Below are positions 1 to 10,335 of a DNA stretch of 64,000 nt, piece after piece (position 1 is the stretch's first letter; the number at the start of each line of letters is the position of its first letter). Source of the stretch: Ectobius pallidus (Eukaryota; Arthropoda; Insecta; Blattodea; Ectobiidae); assembly GCA_964059195.1 (NCBI GenBank), contig CAXKWD010000002.1, positions 51,362,923-51,426,922 of the forward strand. The letters are read 5' to 3'. The notes beneath the pieces were generated by a model, which made no database searches, was not told the origin of the DNA, and was given only the letters and a program-made list of their open reading frames with translations. The translations under genes and the position numbers were made by a program.

Positions 1-1712
1 AACTTGCAAATCAGAGGTTTACCGTTACCATCCATGTACTTGGCAGAGGTCAAATAGTCCATGCTGTACTTTGAAAATAGGAACGCAAGATCACCTTTGA
101 AAGCTATTCGATCTTCGCAAGCAGTTACATCTTCGCAGTCGACCCTTTTTCTGTACTTCTTGTGCAAAAGTCCTGGTAATGCTGATACCACTGTCGGAGG
201 AATACCAAACTTGATGCCAGAAGTCAAAACTTCCTCTTCAGAAGAGATCTGCTTCTGTAAGCCAGGGTCCATTAAGAAGCTTGTGAGAAAAGTCTGGTAA
301 ATCGTATTTACGGCCCAACAGTAGAGAACCCAAGCCAAAAATAGTGCTCTGATTGCATTGTTCAGAGGAGGTTCATTAGAAGAGTCTTCCAAAATGACAG
401 CCCAAAAGTTGAGGAAGCATTTTGTAAGATGAGTAAAGTTCTGATTGTTCTGCTGAGGAGCGATCTTGTAGGCGAATTTCACTACAATCCACATGATGAC
501 AGAAACAACAATATAAGAGGCTAAGAATCCAACCCACAGAGACAGTTTGAATACTCTTGTGATGCTCGTCCAACGAGGATAAGGCTTCGCGCAAGGGACA
601 TACCATTTGACGTCGTCATACCCATGAGGATACAGACATTCCACCTCTTTGATCAGATGACATCTGTACCACCAGTTATCCATTGCTATGTCTGAATCTG
701 TCCTAATAACTTCACCTGTTACCCCAGTCCATGACCCATTGTCCATCCGATATCCCCACTTCCAGCCGTCCGCTGGAGGCTCCTTGAAAATCAAAGTCAT
801 ATTGGCATACCATGTCAGCAGCTTAATCATCCTTACCTCTATACCTTCATCATAGTAAACTTCATTGTTTTCTGTGTAAGATTTTTCGAATACTAAAGGT
901 TCGTACTCAAATATGGATGCAAACAACTTGCATCGATTCATATTTCTGGGGATTTTTGGAGGGAAGAGTGGTGTATTGTAAAGAAAACGTCCTTTGGTTT
1001 GATTGCTTGATATCCAGTTATCCATAATAATAGGCTCCTTGTTTTCTCCACATCGTCCTTCAGGGAAATATGGGAACCATGTAATCACATCAAGTAAAAC
1101 TTCTTCACTTGTAAAGATATTTCCATTTAGTGACTGGATCACTACAGCTACGTTAACTATTTTGTTGATTCTCCAAAGTGCATCGAAAATACCTTCTAGT
1201 AGCTTGTTTGCTCCTTCTTCTTCAGACACTTTTACTTGATTTATAGCGATGACGAAATACGCACGTGCGTTGAAGTCCCAGGTTAATGCTTTGAGACCGC
1301 GGACCTGAGACTCCACGTCGTGAACCACAGCTTCCGGTGTATGCAAAGAGGAACTGAGGAAATAGGCGTCATGGTTCCTAAGCATGTTGTGTTTTTCTGC
1401 AACATTTTCGCTTGTGCTGAACCGCAGTAACTTCCAAGTCTCTGCATGATTTAGTATCACAAGAAGATTTTCCAACAATTCTTCCTCAGCACAGAGCGAC
1501 GATTCTGAATTAAACGTAGAAGTGAAGCTCTGCTTGCAAAGCCTGTCATCGTTATAGGATATCACAATGGTGGAACCTTCTTCTATGTGTCTCTCAATTA
1601 TGTTTAGGAGACAGTATGTTATTTGTTGTTTTATAGACACCCCAGATATCGGCACTGCTAAACATAGTACCGTGAGAAATAAGGCTTTAATCTTTATACT
1701 TTTAAAATACAT
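1..1712 (-). CDS. Divergent insect ionotropic receptor (IR), intronless, C-terminus cut by window edge
   Basis: Likely a ligand-gated cation channel of the insect chemosensory IR family, which derives from ionotropic glutamate receptors and acts in the plasma membrane of sensory neurons. I read one open frame of 570 codons from the ATG at 1712-1710 to the window edge, without a stop. Residues 1-26 form a signal peptide (MYFKSIKIK followed by a hydrophobic core). An extracellular region follows, then the S1 ligand-binding lobe at about 260-385 (GWKWGYRMDNGSWTGVTGEV, then SDIAMDNWW). The first membrane segment is at about 392-411, a pore-like stretch at 432-448 (FLNFWAVILED), and the M3-like helix at 454-480 (RALFLAWVLYCW...YQTFLTSFL), the family's most recognisable block. 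Residues 481-570 are part of S2; the last roughly 80 residues with M4 should lie left of the window. The canonical glutamate-binding residues are not evident, which fits the divergent IRs. Absence of introns fits the expanded single-exon IRs of cockroaches and termites. Ligand unknown. Confidence 0.9.
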   Translation of the reverse strand, partial: MYFKSIKIKALFLTVLCLAVPISGVSIKQQITYCLLNIIERHIEEGSTIVISYNDDRLCKQSFTSTFNSESSLCAEEELLENLLVILNHAETWKLLRFSTSENVAEKHNMLRNHDAYFLSSSLHTPEAVVHDVESQVRGLKALTWDFNARAYFVIAINQVKVSEEEGANKLLEGIFDALWRINKIVNVAVVIQSLNGNIFTSEEVLLDVITWFPYFPEGRCGENKEPIIMDNWISSNQTKGRFLYNTPLFPPKIPRNMNRCKLFASIFEYEPLVFEKSYTENNEVYYDEGIEVRMIKLLTWYANMTLIFKEPPADGWKWGYRMDNGSWTGVTGEVIRTDSDIAMDNWWYRCHLIKEVECLYPHGYDDVKWYVPCAKPYPRWTSITRVFKLSLWVGFLASYIVVSVIMWIVVKFAYKIAPQQNNQNFTHLTKCFLNFWAVILEDSSNEPPLNNAIRALFLAWVLYCWAVNTIYQTFLTSFLMDPGLQKQISSEEEVLTSGIKFGIPPTVVSALPGLLHKKYRKRVDCEDVTACEDRIAFKGDLAFLFSKYSMDYLTSAKYMDGNGKPLICK

Positions 1713-1803
1713 AACACTTCTTCTTTTTACTGTATACCTTTGTGAATCGTATATGAAAATTAAGCCTAAATAAACGAGTTATTTCAACTGAACCGATATG
1801 AAG

Positions 1804-1856
1804 GGTTTATATATATATACGGTTTATATACAGTTTATATACGGTTTATATAAAAT
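1804..1856 (-). promoter_or_regulatory. TATA-like tandem repeat just upstream of the IR start codon
   Basis: About 90-145 bases upstream of the IR start codon, three near-identical units containing TATATAAAC (minus strand) repeat with a spacing of about 16 bases. They could supply a TATA box for the IR gene, or be a simple AT-rich repeat. No transcription start can be read from sequence alone. Confidence 0.3.
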
Positions 1857-1859
1857 ATG

Positions 1860-3520
1860 TAAGGCGTTCTTTTGACTAAATACCGAATAACTTACATATC
1901 ATGAACATTCTGTAGTAAAATTACTTATTTACGTTAAGCCTAGCCACTCTTATTATTTTTTATAGCTACCGTCTTGCACCGTAAGTTGATTCTTGTAACG
2001 TGAAATAATAGTGATACAAATGTTTTCGCATGTGTTCCACACATAGGCCTAATGGGCTACATAAACATATTTGAAAAGTGTCAATAAGTTAATATCTAGC
2101 AGGATAATAATTATTATTAATTAAGTCGCCACAATTTTATGTAATTTTTTTCACTTATTAAATTGTTCTGATACGAAAAACAAGTAAAACTTAACGAAGG
2201 AAAAACTTCAAAATTCACATACTACAAGCACAAATACATATATATTATGTTTTAATAGGCTAAACACAAGACAATGCTCCTTAAATAGTACACGGTCCTC
2301 TTTTTGTATGGCTACACATCAGGGTTTGCGAAAAATATCTCTTAATTACGCATCAGCAACGAATACTTTGAAGTTAAAACCAAATTATTTATAGCCTAAT
2401 AGTTGTTCCTGGCTATTCTATAATTTGATTCGCATTGCATTTGTATAAACTTGTAGATGAAACAACAGAACAAAAGCTGTTCTTCGTTCTTGTTCCATGA
2501 AAGAAGAAAATCGTATAATAACGAATTATAATGGAATATTTTTAAGATACTGGCTCTCTTCTGATTCAATTCGAAGCGATGATCTCATTAATGACGTCCA
2601 AAACGTGTAGGATTTTTAAAAAAATGTGCACAGAAACTTTGGAATTATTGCACCAAGAAAAGAAACAAAATCACTATAATTATTGTATATTTATTTATCT
2701 TCATTTGAAGATATCCAAGTGTTTACTTTCTAACGTGTATTTCATCCTTTCGGTTTACCACTGAGAAGAAACACAGAACCTATTATCACTCGAAGAGTTG
2801 TTCAAAACAATACGTGTTTGGCTTGATATAAGTTGTTCGTATTAATATAACGGGAAGCTTTTTAATTTTCAGCGAAACTTCTTAGTGGTTTCTGTAACCT
2901 ATGACATTTGATATATTTGGCTCCACAAAACTTATAAATATACACACTAAAACGTAACTTGTCAGAAAATAGTCACAAAATAATTCTTTGTATCTTCTTT
3001 GCGGTTTTCACTTATGTGAAGAGCGTTCATTGGAATCAGCGATGAGAAAGGATTGAGACCAATTTACTTCCCGCTTAAATAGTTCGCAGTTCTTAGTTCA
3101 ATTTAGCATACTTTAATTTTGACATTTGTATGACAAGATGTACTTCATATGTCACGAAATCAAGCATAATTGCACTCTGAAATAATTACATTGTTGACTT
3201 TGTATTAAAAAACTCACTGGAATAAGCTGCACGAAGCGTATTGTAGCTAACATCGTGGTTAACTAACATACCCACATGTTCAATATTTCAGGGTTCGCAT
3301 GATGGGCAAGATTACATGAAGTCATTACAATGCATCATCCGATAAGCAATTTGTCTAATGGTTGATATTAAGAAGTTGACGTCAAACAAAGCATACGAAT
3401 TTGCCTTTAATTAATGAGTGTTTAACTGAAGTCAAACGTCATCCTACTTTCTGGAGACAACCCGATACAATTTCGAACTAGGAAAACTTGAACAGTTGTA
3501 TTAATTAAATCATGTCCAGG
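1860..3520. other. AT-rich intergenic DNA upstream of the IR gene
   Basis: No gene, RNA or recognisable mobile element was seen. All short open frames here lack domain-like composition. Confidence 0.5.
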
Positions 3521-3527
3521 ATAAAAA

Positions 3528-4270
3528 AAAAGTGTGCGTGGAACGCCACGCGACAGATGTGAAACTTGTTTTAATTTTTTATTATTGGATTTTTTCAATT
3601 TTGCATTATTGGACCTTTTAATATTGGGTTTTTGGACTTTATAAATTTTGGATCTTTGAATTTTTAATTTTTTGATTTTTTAATTTTGGATTTAATTTTT
3701 GGATTTTTAAATTTTTTCATTTGTTTTTTTAAATGTTGGAAATTTGGATTTTTAAATTTCGTTAGATTTTTGGATGTTTTAAATTTTGGAACTTTAATTT
3801 TTTTAATTTTGGAATTTTTGATTTTTTAAATTATGGATCTTTGAATTTTTTAAATTAGGATTTTTAGATTTTTCAATTTTGGATTTTTTAATTTTTCGAT
3901 TATTTAAATTTTGGATTTTTGGATTTTTATTTTGGATCTTTGAATTTTTAATTTTGGATTTTTTAAATTTTGATTCATGAATTTTTTAGTTTTTGGATTT
4001 TTAAATTTTGTATTTTCGTTTTTTTAATTTTGGGATTTATAATTTTTTTCAATTTTGGATTTTCGATTTTTTATATTTTGGATTTTTGATTTTTTAATTT
4101 TGCATTTTTATTTTTTAAATTTTGGATTTTTTAATTTTACTTTTTTAAATTTTGGATAATTGGATTTTTAATTTTTTAAATTTTGGAATTTTGGAAATTT
4201 TAATTTTGGATCTTTGATTTTTTAATTTTGGAATTTTGGATTTTTTAAATTTTGGATCTTTAATTTTTGT
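3528..4270. repeat. Degenerate TTTTGGATTTTT-type low-complexity array with a palindromic end motif
   Basis: About 700 bases of degenerate units such as TTTTTAAATTTTGGAT, almost free of C. The left boundary carries GTGCGTGGAACGCCACGCGA, whose core CGTGG-AACG-CCACG is palindromic. The same array and a near-identical boundary motif recur in the opposite orientation at 47110-47546, inside a hAT-like element. This copy is therefore probably a truncated relative of that element; no terminal repeats are visible here. Confidence 0.6.
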
Positions 4271-4289
4271 TGTTGTTTGGATTTTTTAA

Positions 4290-4372
4290 GCGCGGTAATG
4301 AACCTCCTGGTTCCATAAAATAGATAATATACCTTTAGATTGCTTAGGAATTGTCTATTGCCATTGAGCAAG
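4290..4372 (+). repeat. 3' end fragment of a non-LTR retrotransposon
   Basis: This short piece (GCGCGGTAATGAACC... through ...TTGTCTATTGCCATTGAG) parallels the 3' untranslated end of the larger fragment at 4436-4680 and another at 17583-17671. It is followed by an ATT-rich stretch. Confidence 0.55.
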
Positions 4373-4435
4373 TATTATTATTATTATTTTTATTTTTTAT
4401 TATTATTTTTTTTTTAACACATATTTCAAAAGTAT

Positions 4436-4680
4436 TGACTGGGAGACCCGAAGGTAAAAGACCACGTGAAAGACCTAAACGTAGGTGGGAGGACAATATT
4501 AGGATGGATTTAAGGGAAGTAGGATTCGCGAGAGATAATTGGATGGAGTTACCACAGAATAGGGTTGAATGGCGGACACAGGTAAGCGCGGCAATTAACC
4601 TTCGGGTTGCATAAAATAGATAATATTCCTTTAGCTTGCTTAGGAATTGTCTATTGCCATTGAGTAAGTAAGTAATTAAG
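4436..4680 (+). mobile_element. Non-LTR retrotransposon 3' fragment (end of RT ORF plus 3' UTR)
   Basis: The frame 4436-4614 encodes the C-terminal tail typical of many insect endonuclease/reverse-transcriptase ORFs: GRPEGKRPRERPKRRWEDN, then a segment of the form W-M-E-L-P-Q-N-R-x-x-W, ending in a stop. The 3' UTR follows with a GTAAGTAAG-like simple tail near 4660-4680. No reverse transcriptase core is present, so the copy is heavily 5'-truncated. Confidence 0.75.
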
Positions 4681-4880
4681 TAATTACCCGTAACTCTAGC
4701 AGTTAAATGCTGAAAATAGTATGTAGTACGTAAAAGTAGTAAATAAAGAGCATAACAGATTACGAGGTTGTAGAACAAGTCACTGTTGAGAAAAAAAAAA
4801 GGCAATTCATTTCTCCTATTTCTCAGTACTCAAACCTGTATGTCCCCTTAATATATTCCAAAATAGAGTACACGACTCTA

Positions 4881-5046
4881 TTTCAGTACTGAGCATTCAG
4901 TTGTCTCTGCCTCATTTAAAGTCACATTGTTCGCGAGGCAAGACTTGAAACCTATTTTGTGTATTTCAGTACTGAGCATTCAGTTGTCTCTGCCTCATTT
5001 AAAGTCACATTGTTCGCGAGGCAAGACTTGAAACCTATTTTGTGTA
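4881..5046 (+). repeat. Exact 83-bp tandem duplication
   Basis: Two apparently identical 83-base units, 4881-4963 and 4964-5046, begin TTTCAGTACTGAGCATTCAG. The lack of divergence suggests a recent local duplication. No coding function is apparent. Confidence 0.9.
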
Positions 5047-5429
5047 TGGAGCGAGAGGCTTATAACTACCCTTCACAGAGAATTTATTGGGGAAATATCT
5101 CAAAAGTTTTGGCTTTTTGTATAATGCTAGAACTCTATGCCCCATGGGTGATTGATCCAGCTATAATAACTTTTTACAACTTTTTCGTTAATTGTTATTT
5201 TGTTTTAATTGTATAGTTAGCACAGCGATTATTTGAGTGCTTTGTAATTTTATAAGGTGAGCATTATTACACTGTACTTGGACAATTGGGCCATTTTTTA
5301 AAATTTCAAACGATAAATTAGCTCCAGAATATAAACCACAAAAATTCGCTGCAGGAATTCCCTGACGTAACATACAAATTACACTGACCTAATTCCATTG
5401 CCAAAGCAATACTGCAAACCTCCTTGTGA

Positions 5430-5650
5430 TTCAGGGATCTTAAGGTTTTGTATTTTGTAATTAGAAATTACTTATGAAGGACTTTCGATTTTCAAACCCT
5501 AGGTCTTTAAGTAGGTTTATAGAATTTGTTTGAAATGAGGAAGAATGACTTATCACACTCAAACTATTCCCTCAGAAAACTCTTGACAATGGTTTTTTAT
5601 GTCTCATAGAGGATGTAGAATTTTGCACCCCATTCATTCTGCACATCAAG
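5430..5650 (-). mobile_element. Degenerate copy of the Helitron-like family seen at 62.5 kb
   Basis: Read on the minus strand, this shares with 14571-14761 and 62509-62718 the segments TTCTGAGGGAATAGTTTGAG and TTACAAAATACAAAACC in the same order. The terminal hairpin and CTAG end of the 62.7-kb copy are not preserved. Confidence 0.55.
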
Positions 5651-6042
5651 CCTGGTAGGGTAGATTTCATTCTTCAATATTTATTTACACCAATGAATTC
5701 CATCAATAGCTTCTCTAATTTATCAAAGTCCCATATCAAGCACTTCCAAAGCTACCTGTGACTACTGCCAACAATACACTGTTGTCATGAGAACTGTAGG
5801 CCTACATGGGATGCGATAATTCTGTGTAAAAAGGTATTTTGTATCCTCAAAAACATTTGATTTTTGGCATTAGAAATGAAAATTTTGCAAAATCCTCTCT
5901 TAGTGTGCATTTACATTGTGAAACGAAGGAACTGCCAAAATTCCAAGTGTCTACTTATTATAGTTTAGGCTCTACGTTGATGATTCTCTGTCAGTCAGTC
6001 ATTAAGTCAGTAAGGACAAAGCCTCTTATATATATATATATA

Positions 6043-6169
6043 AAGTAAGGTGTTCCCTGGAGGGTCAGAGGGTTCCAGGAGGTTGAGGCTCCCAGATTTT
6101 AGACACATGGCACGTGAAGGTGGTAAGGTTGTCAGCCTTGCACACCGGACGCCTTTATGCCCAGGATTA
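6043..6169 (+). mobile_element. SINE-like repeat, left half (split by a DNA transposon)
   Basis: The stretch GGGTTCCAGGAGGTTGAGGC...GTTGTCAGCCTT...CCCAGGATTA matches the element at 58725-58982 in order and orientation. The remainder of the same copy resumes at 8548. The break coincides with the TTA duplication of the inserted 6170-8547 element. Confidence 0.75.
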
Positions 6170-6704
6170 GGGTACGTCCAAGATGCACGCTGGTTTTCTG
6201 AGTCAGACAGTCGGCGCCGATCGGCGCTGAGTCGGCGTGCGTAAATTCCTGTGTTGCTAAACGGGACTGGCCATAATGCACCTGCGCGCAGACTTTCTGG
6301 GTACTGGCAATCTGACTCCGATTTTTACCGGAATGATTTCTTCATTCTGGTTTCAGACAACCTGCCTCTCTGACTGTTGATTTTCGTTCATGTGTTGAGT
6401 GTTTTTCATTCTGTTACGATGGATATCGAGGATTTTATATCAAAAGCTCAACTTAATCAGGGGTGCCCACCCCCCAAACTTCATGACTCACCCCCCAAAC
6501 TTCCAGACTCACCCCCCAAACTTCATGACTCTCCCCCCTCAAACTTCATTGCTCACCACCAAACTAATTGGCTGTCGACAAGGGCGCCAATATGATATTT
6601 TCTAGGAAGGGGCAATTTTTTTAATTAATATAATATTTTTTGTCGTTTTAACTTCTTGGGCCACTTTGTAACATTATATTAATAATATAATAAGTGCAAC
6701 AATG

Positions 6705-7438
6705 ACGTAGCCAGAAAATAATTGCGGGGAGGGTCGAAAGTGCCGGGGGGGGTTTGGAATACGCCCCAAAAAGGGGGTCGGGGGTCCATCCCCAGAACAT
6801 TTTTAAATATTGAACTAATGAAAATCACATTTTACGCTATTTTAGCACTCAAAAACTACATAGTTAGGAAATTTGTTTACCATACTCTAAGACATGCCAA
6901 TGTAAACAAGAAAATATTACCTAAGTCGGGTGTCCACCCCCGGGAAATTTTTAAATATTGAAAATCACATTTTACGCTATTTTAGCACTGAAAAACTAGT
7001 TAGCAAATTTGTTTACCATACTCTAAGGCATGTCAATGTAAACAAGAAAATATTACCTAAGTCGGGTGTCCACCCCCGGGAAATTTTTAAATATTGAAAA
7101 TCACATTTTACGCTATTTTAGCACTGAAAAACTAGTTAGCAAATTTGTTTACTATACTCTAAGACATGGCAACTTAAACAAGAAACTGTTACCTAAGTTA
7201 TAATAATTATTACTATTTATAAGAAAAGCTGAATAACACATGGAACAGTGGACATAATAGGCCTACGCGTTATGTTATGAAAAGAAAATAACTGCTATAT
7301 CATATTTGACACACCAACGAATCTTGTTTAATTAAATAAATATTTTATTTCTTAAATACAAATATAGAATTTTAGGCTTCACTTTTGGGGGTCCAAACCC
7401 CCTGGACCCCCTTTCCTAATCCACTGTGGGTTCTGCTT
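6705..7438. mobile_element. Possible older nested repeat element around the 136-bp array
   Basis: The segment begins AATGACGTAGCCAGAAAATA and closes near CCTAATCCACTG. The unit at 32340-32882 likewise ends, reading the minus strand, in CAGTGGCATAGCTAGAAAAT. Together they suggest a family with hAT-like CAGTGGC termini. No clean target duplication was found here. Confidence 0.35.
6783..7190. repeat. Tandem array of three units of about 136 bp
   Basis: Units contain CCCCGGGAAATTTTTAAATA or a variant, then AAATCACATTTTACGCTATT, then TACCATACTCTAAG. Successive copies are offset by about 135-137 bases. A single diverged unit occurs on the opposite strand around 32340-32880, where it was the target of a palindromic insertion. 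The array lies inside the 6170-8547 element. Confidence 0.75.
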
Positions 7439-8547
7439 CCATGTTGTCGATTTGGTAAAACTTCTCCAAACTTTTTATGTCTTAACTGACTTTCAAATAA
7501 TTGTCTTAAAAGAAAAACACCTGACTATAATAATTATTAATACACATTTTTTCCTTGCGCCCCCCCCCCGCCTCCAGGTATGGGTGCCCATGGCTGTCGA
7601 AATTCTTCATCTTTATCTTTATAAAAATCGGGGATTTGTAAGAAGACTACACGGGAAGAATGAGGTAAGTCACTTTTATTAAATTTTTCAGGAGAGCATT
7701 TTTAAAGTTTGAAACCTATTAACTTGAAAACCATTAACAACCTATTACTCAAAATTTTAATATACATTCATGCACTATTAATAAAGCAAACTGAAAAAAA
7801 TTAAGCCTTAGAGTCGCACAATTGTTGAGAAATGAATGCAATACCATTGTTGCAGCACTCAATACACGGAAAGAATGACGTAAATGCATAGTGAAATCCA
7901 ATACGCTTCCTGTAAATCTGAAATTATTATTATCAGCTCGGGACAACAATTTAATTCTTAGTTTAAAAAAATGTTGCATATTGGTTTTACATTGAAAATG
8001 GATTATTTTTTAAGTATAAACATTGTTCATAAAGAAATAAGCTTTGAAAATGTTACCACGTCTTATGAAATCATTTTCCTTCAAACACATTAATTTTTGT
8101 CTTCTTTGGAAGCTGGAAATAGTACTATTGAGCTTCAGGTCCTACAAATCTCTTCAGATCTCCTTCGAAATAGGCAGGAAACCTAGACTGACAGAAAATT
8201 TCGAGTCGACTTACCTCATTCTCTTCCTATATGTGGTGTCTTCAAATGTAAATATACTCGTGACTAACCTCATTATCAGCATGAACTTGTTATAGAATGG
8301 TAGATTCGACCTTGGAGAACACTATAAATACAATATCTCAAATTTGCAGAAAAGGTGACTTACCTCGTTTTTCCCGTGTGGTCTTAAACAGCGCAGGTGT
8401 TGAACAATCGAAATTTAGTATTGACTCTGCGCTGACAACCTGCTTGCATAATGGCCACATCCTATCTGCCGCTCGGAGTCCGATAGTCGGCGCCGAGAAT
8501 CTGAATCTGACTACCTGCTTTTACCAGCGTGCATCTTGGACGTACCC

Positions 8548-8635
8548 TTACTCCTGGTACTCATTTCTGTTGGAGGGTGAGTTGACCTCAGGGCCATAGT
8601 GCCACCAAAAGGATTAGGCCGATTGAAAAAAAGTT
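8548..8635 (+). mobile_element. SINE-like repeat, right half
   Basis: CTCCTGGTACTCATTTCTGT through GCCATAGTGCCACC and GGATTAGGCC continues the copy begun at 6043, matching 58870-58945 in the same order. It ends in an A-rich run. Confidence 0.75.
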
Positions 8636-8962
8636 TAAACAAAATGGTTTGACTAGTTTTCGAGAAAATAGCGAAAAAAGAAATTCTCTTCATGTAAATT
8701 GATTGAAAAAATGATGAGAAAGAAAGTTGTTGCCACACTTTATGCTGAAATCCTCAGACAAATAGGAAAATACCTTTTCAAAGTCAAAACAATATGGGAG
8801 ACATCCGTCAAGAATACATAAACAGGGCCACTTGCTCCTGTGTATTAATGGAATTTTGTTCTGTTTTGTTTTGTTTTGTTGTGTGTACTGTTTGTTTGTT
8901 TTATGCTTCGGTCGGTTTATTTTTTTTTTTTAGATGTACAAACATCCTTATAAATAACCTAC

Positions 8963-9235
8963 GTTATTATCGCCGCACTCAATTCGTTGACAGTTAACAT
9001 CAAAGAAGTCGCCGCCGCTTCGGGTAGTTGCCATACTGCACAGTGTTAGTAAACAGAGCGGGAAGATGTAGATGCAGCAAAACACTTACGTGGCAATGAC
9101 ATTGAGCAATGAGAGAATTGGCAACACGAATTCAGTCAGCGGTTTCTTTTGAGAAAACCTTTTACAGTACCGGTAACAACAAGCATTGTAATATGAGAAC
9201 AAAGCCCGTCAACGTTATGAGTGCGGCGATAATAC
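8963..9235. mobile_element. Short MITE-like element with GCCGCACTC terminal inverted repeats
   Basis: TTATCGCCGCACTCAATTCG near 8966 is mirrored by a site ending GAGTGCGGCGATAA at about 9232, giving imperfect inverted repeats of about 25 bp around roughly 270 bases. No coding capacity and no unambiguous target duplication. Confidence 0.6.
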
Positions 9236-9327
9236 ATCAGGGATGCGAGCACCAATGCATGTAAATTTATGCTTGACAATAAATATTACTATTGTTACTA
9301 TTACTATTACTAATAATATTACTAAAA

Positions 9328-9573
9328 AGAGGACCGTTTTTTCAAAACTCGCTTTATGCAAAAAACAAAGCGAGTTTTGAAATGGCCACTACATATGCAT
9401 GAAGCGAGTTTTGCAAAAACGAGCTGTATTCTCTGTGCTATAATTTCATAATAAAGCAAATTTTGCTAAAGCCGACTGCATAGGCTTTTAGAGGATGCTA
9501 AACAGTATGTATTAACACAAAAAAACGACTGAAAAAAAAATGCATAAAGCGAGTTTTGGAAAAACGGTCCTCT
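9328..9573. mobile_element. MITE with long terminal inverted repeats
   Basis: The left end AGAGGACCGTTTTTTCAAAA and its mirror at 9541-9573 form inverted repeats of about 32 bp with one mismatch. The inner part of the repeat (AAAGCGAGTTTTG) occurs additional times internally in both orientations, so the element can fold in several ways. It is 246 bp with no coding capacity. Confidence 0.75.
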
Positions 9574-9599
9574 GTTACAATTGTGAGCCATTGTTATGG

Positions 9600-10120
9600 G
9601 CTTCCAATAAGTAATAGGGCACAACAAAATTTGAACATAAGGCCTAATGGTAAAACCTGAATTGTTACTTGTGCCACACACAAAAAGATAATATACATAC
9701 ATACATATCTATAGCCTACACATACTTGAAAATAAACAACAATGGCAGGGCCGCTGCCCCCCTCTGGAAATTTTGTTTACACATAAATCTGTAAACTAAA
9801 TTACTATAAGCAACTAATATGAAGTGAGGCTTAGGTTTCCACATACTATAATATGAGTTATTTGTACAAAAACGAGTGGTAACAGCTGACTACGTTAGAT
9901 ATGAGCATGTAGGAATAATTAATTCCATTAAACTTGAAATAATTTCCAGTCAAACAATTTATTGTAATGAAAGTAAAGCAATTGATGTAGTCTATCCCAT
10001 TTTATATGAATAGTAGGCCTATCTGTGAAATTGTAAAGAGTATAAAAAGTCATCTGAATGTACTACATTAAATTTTTACTGTGTATCCATAGCCATAGAT
10101 CCAACTACAGAAAATCAAGG
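9600..10120. other. Intergenic AT-rich DNA
   Basis: No gene or clear repeat recognised. Confidence 0.4.
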
Positions 10121-10128
10121 ATGTGGAT

Positions 10129-10190
10129 GCGGATGATGATGATGATGATGATGATGATAATAATGATAATGATAATGATAATAATAACGT
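10129..10190 (+). repeat. GAT/AAT microsatellite
   Basis: A run of GAT units grading into AATGAT and AAT units. The Asp- and Asn-rich frames read across it are artefacts of the repeat. Confidence 0.9.
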
Positions 10191-10335
10191 GATTGTAGTA
10201 AAAATAAGAGTGATGGTGGTAGTGGCAATAATTTGTTCATTTGCCCCCTCCTGTAAAAATTTCTGTGGACGTCCATGGATGGAAAGAGAGAAAATATATC
10301 TAATGTGCAACGGGACCTCTCTTAGACAGATTCCA

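Larger units (their letters stand above)
6170..8547. mobile_element. PIF/Harbinger-like non-autonomous DNA transposon with TTA target duplication
   Basis: The ends are perfect 24-25 bp inverted repeats beginning GGGTACGTCCAAGATGCACG, and the element is flanked on both sides by TTA (6167-6169 and 8548-8550). A TTA/TWA 3-bp duplication is characteristic of PIF/Harbinger. Subterminal sequence around GTCGGCGCCGA occurs near both ends in inverted orientation. The element is 2378 bp long and I find no transposase-sized frame inside, so it must have been moved in trans. Removing the element and one TTA rejoins a SINE copy, which confirms the boundaries. Confidence 0.8.

Noticed and set aside
4344..4805. 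153-codon minus-strand open frame
   Set aside because: It is the antisense of a plus-strand retrotransposon fragment and an ATT-rich stretch; no domain-like sequence.
6783..7190. Regular spaced repeats considered as a CRISPR-like array
   Set aside because: Units are about 136 bp and repeat throughout with no spacer/repeat alternation; the context is an animal genome.
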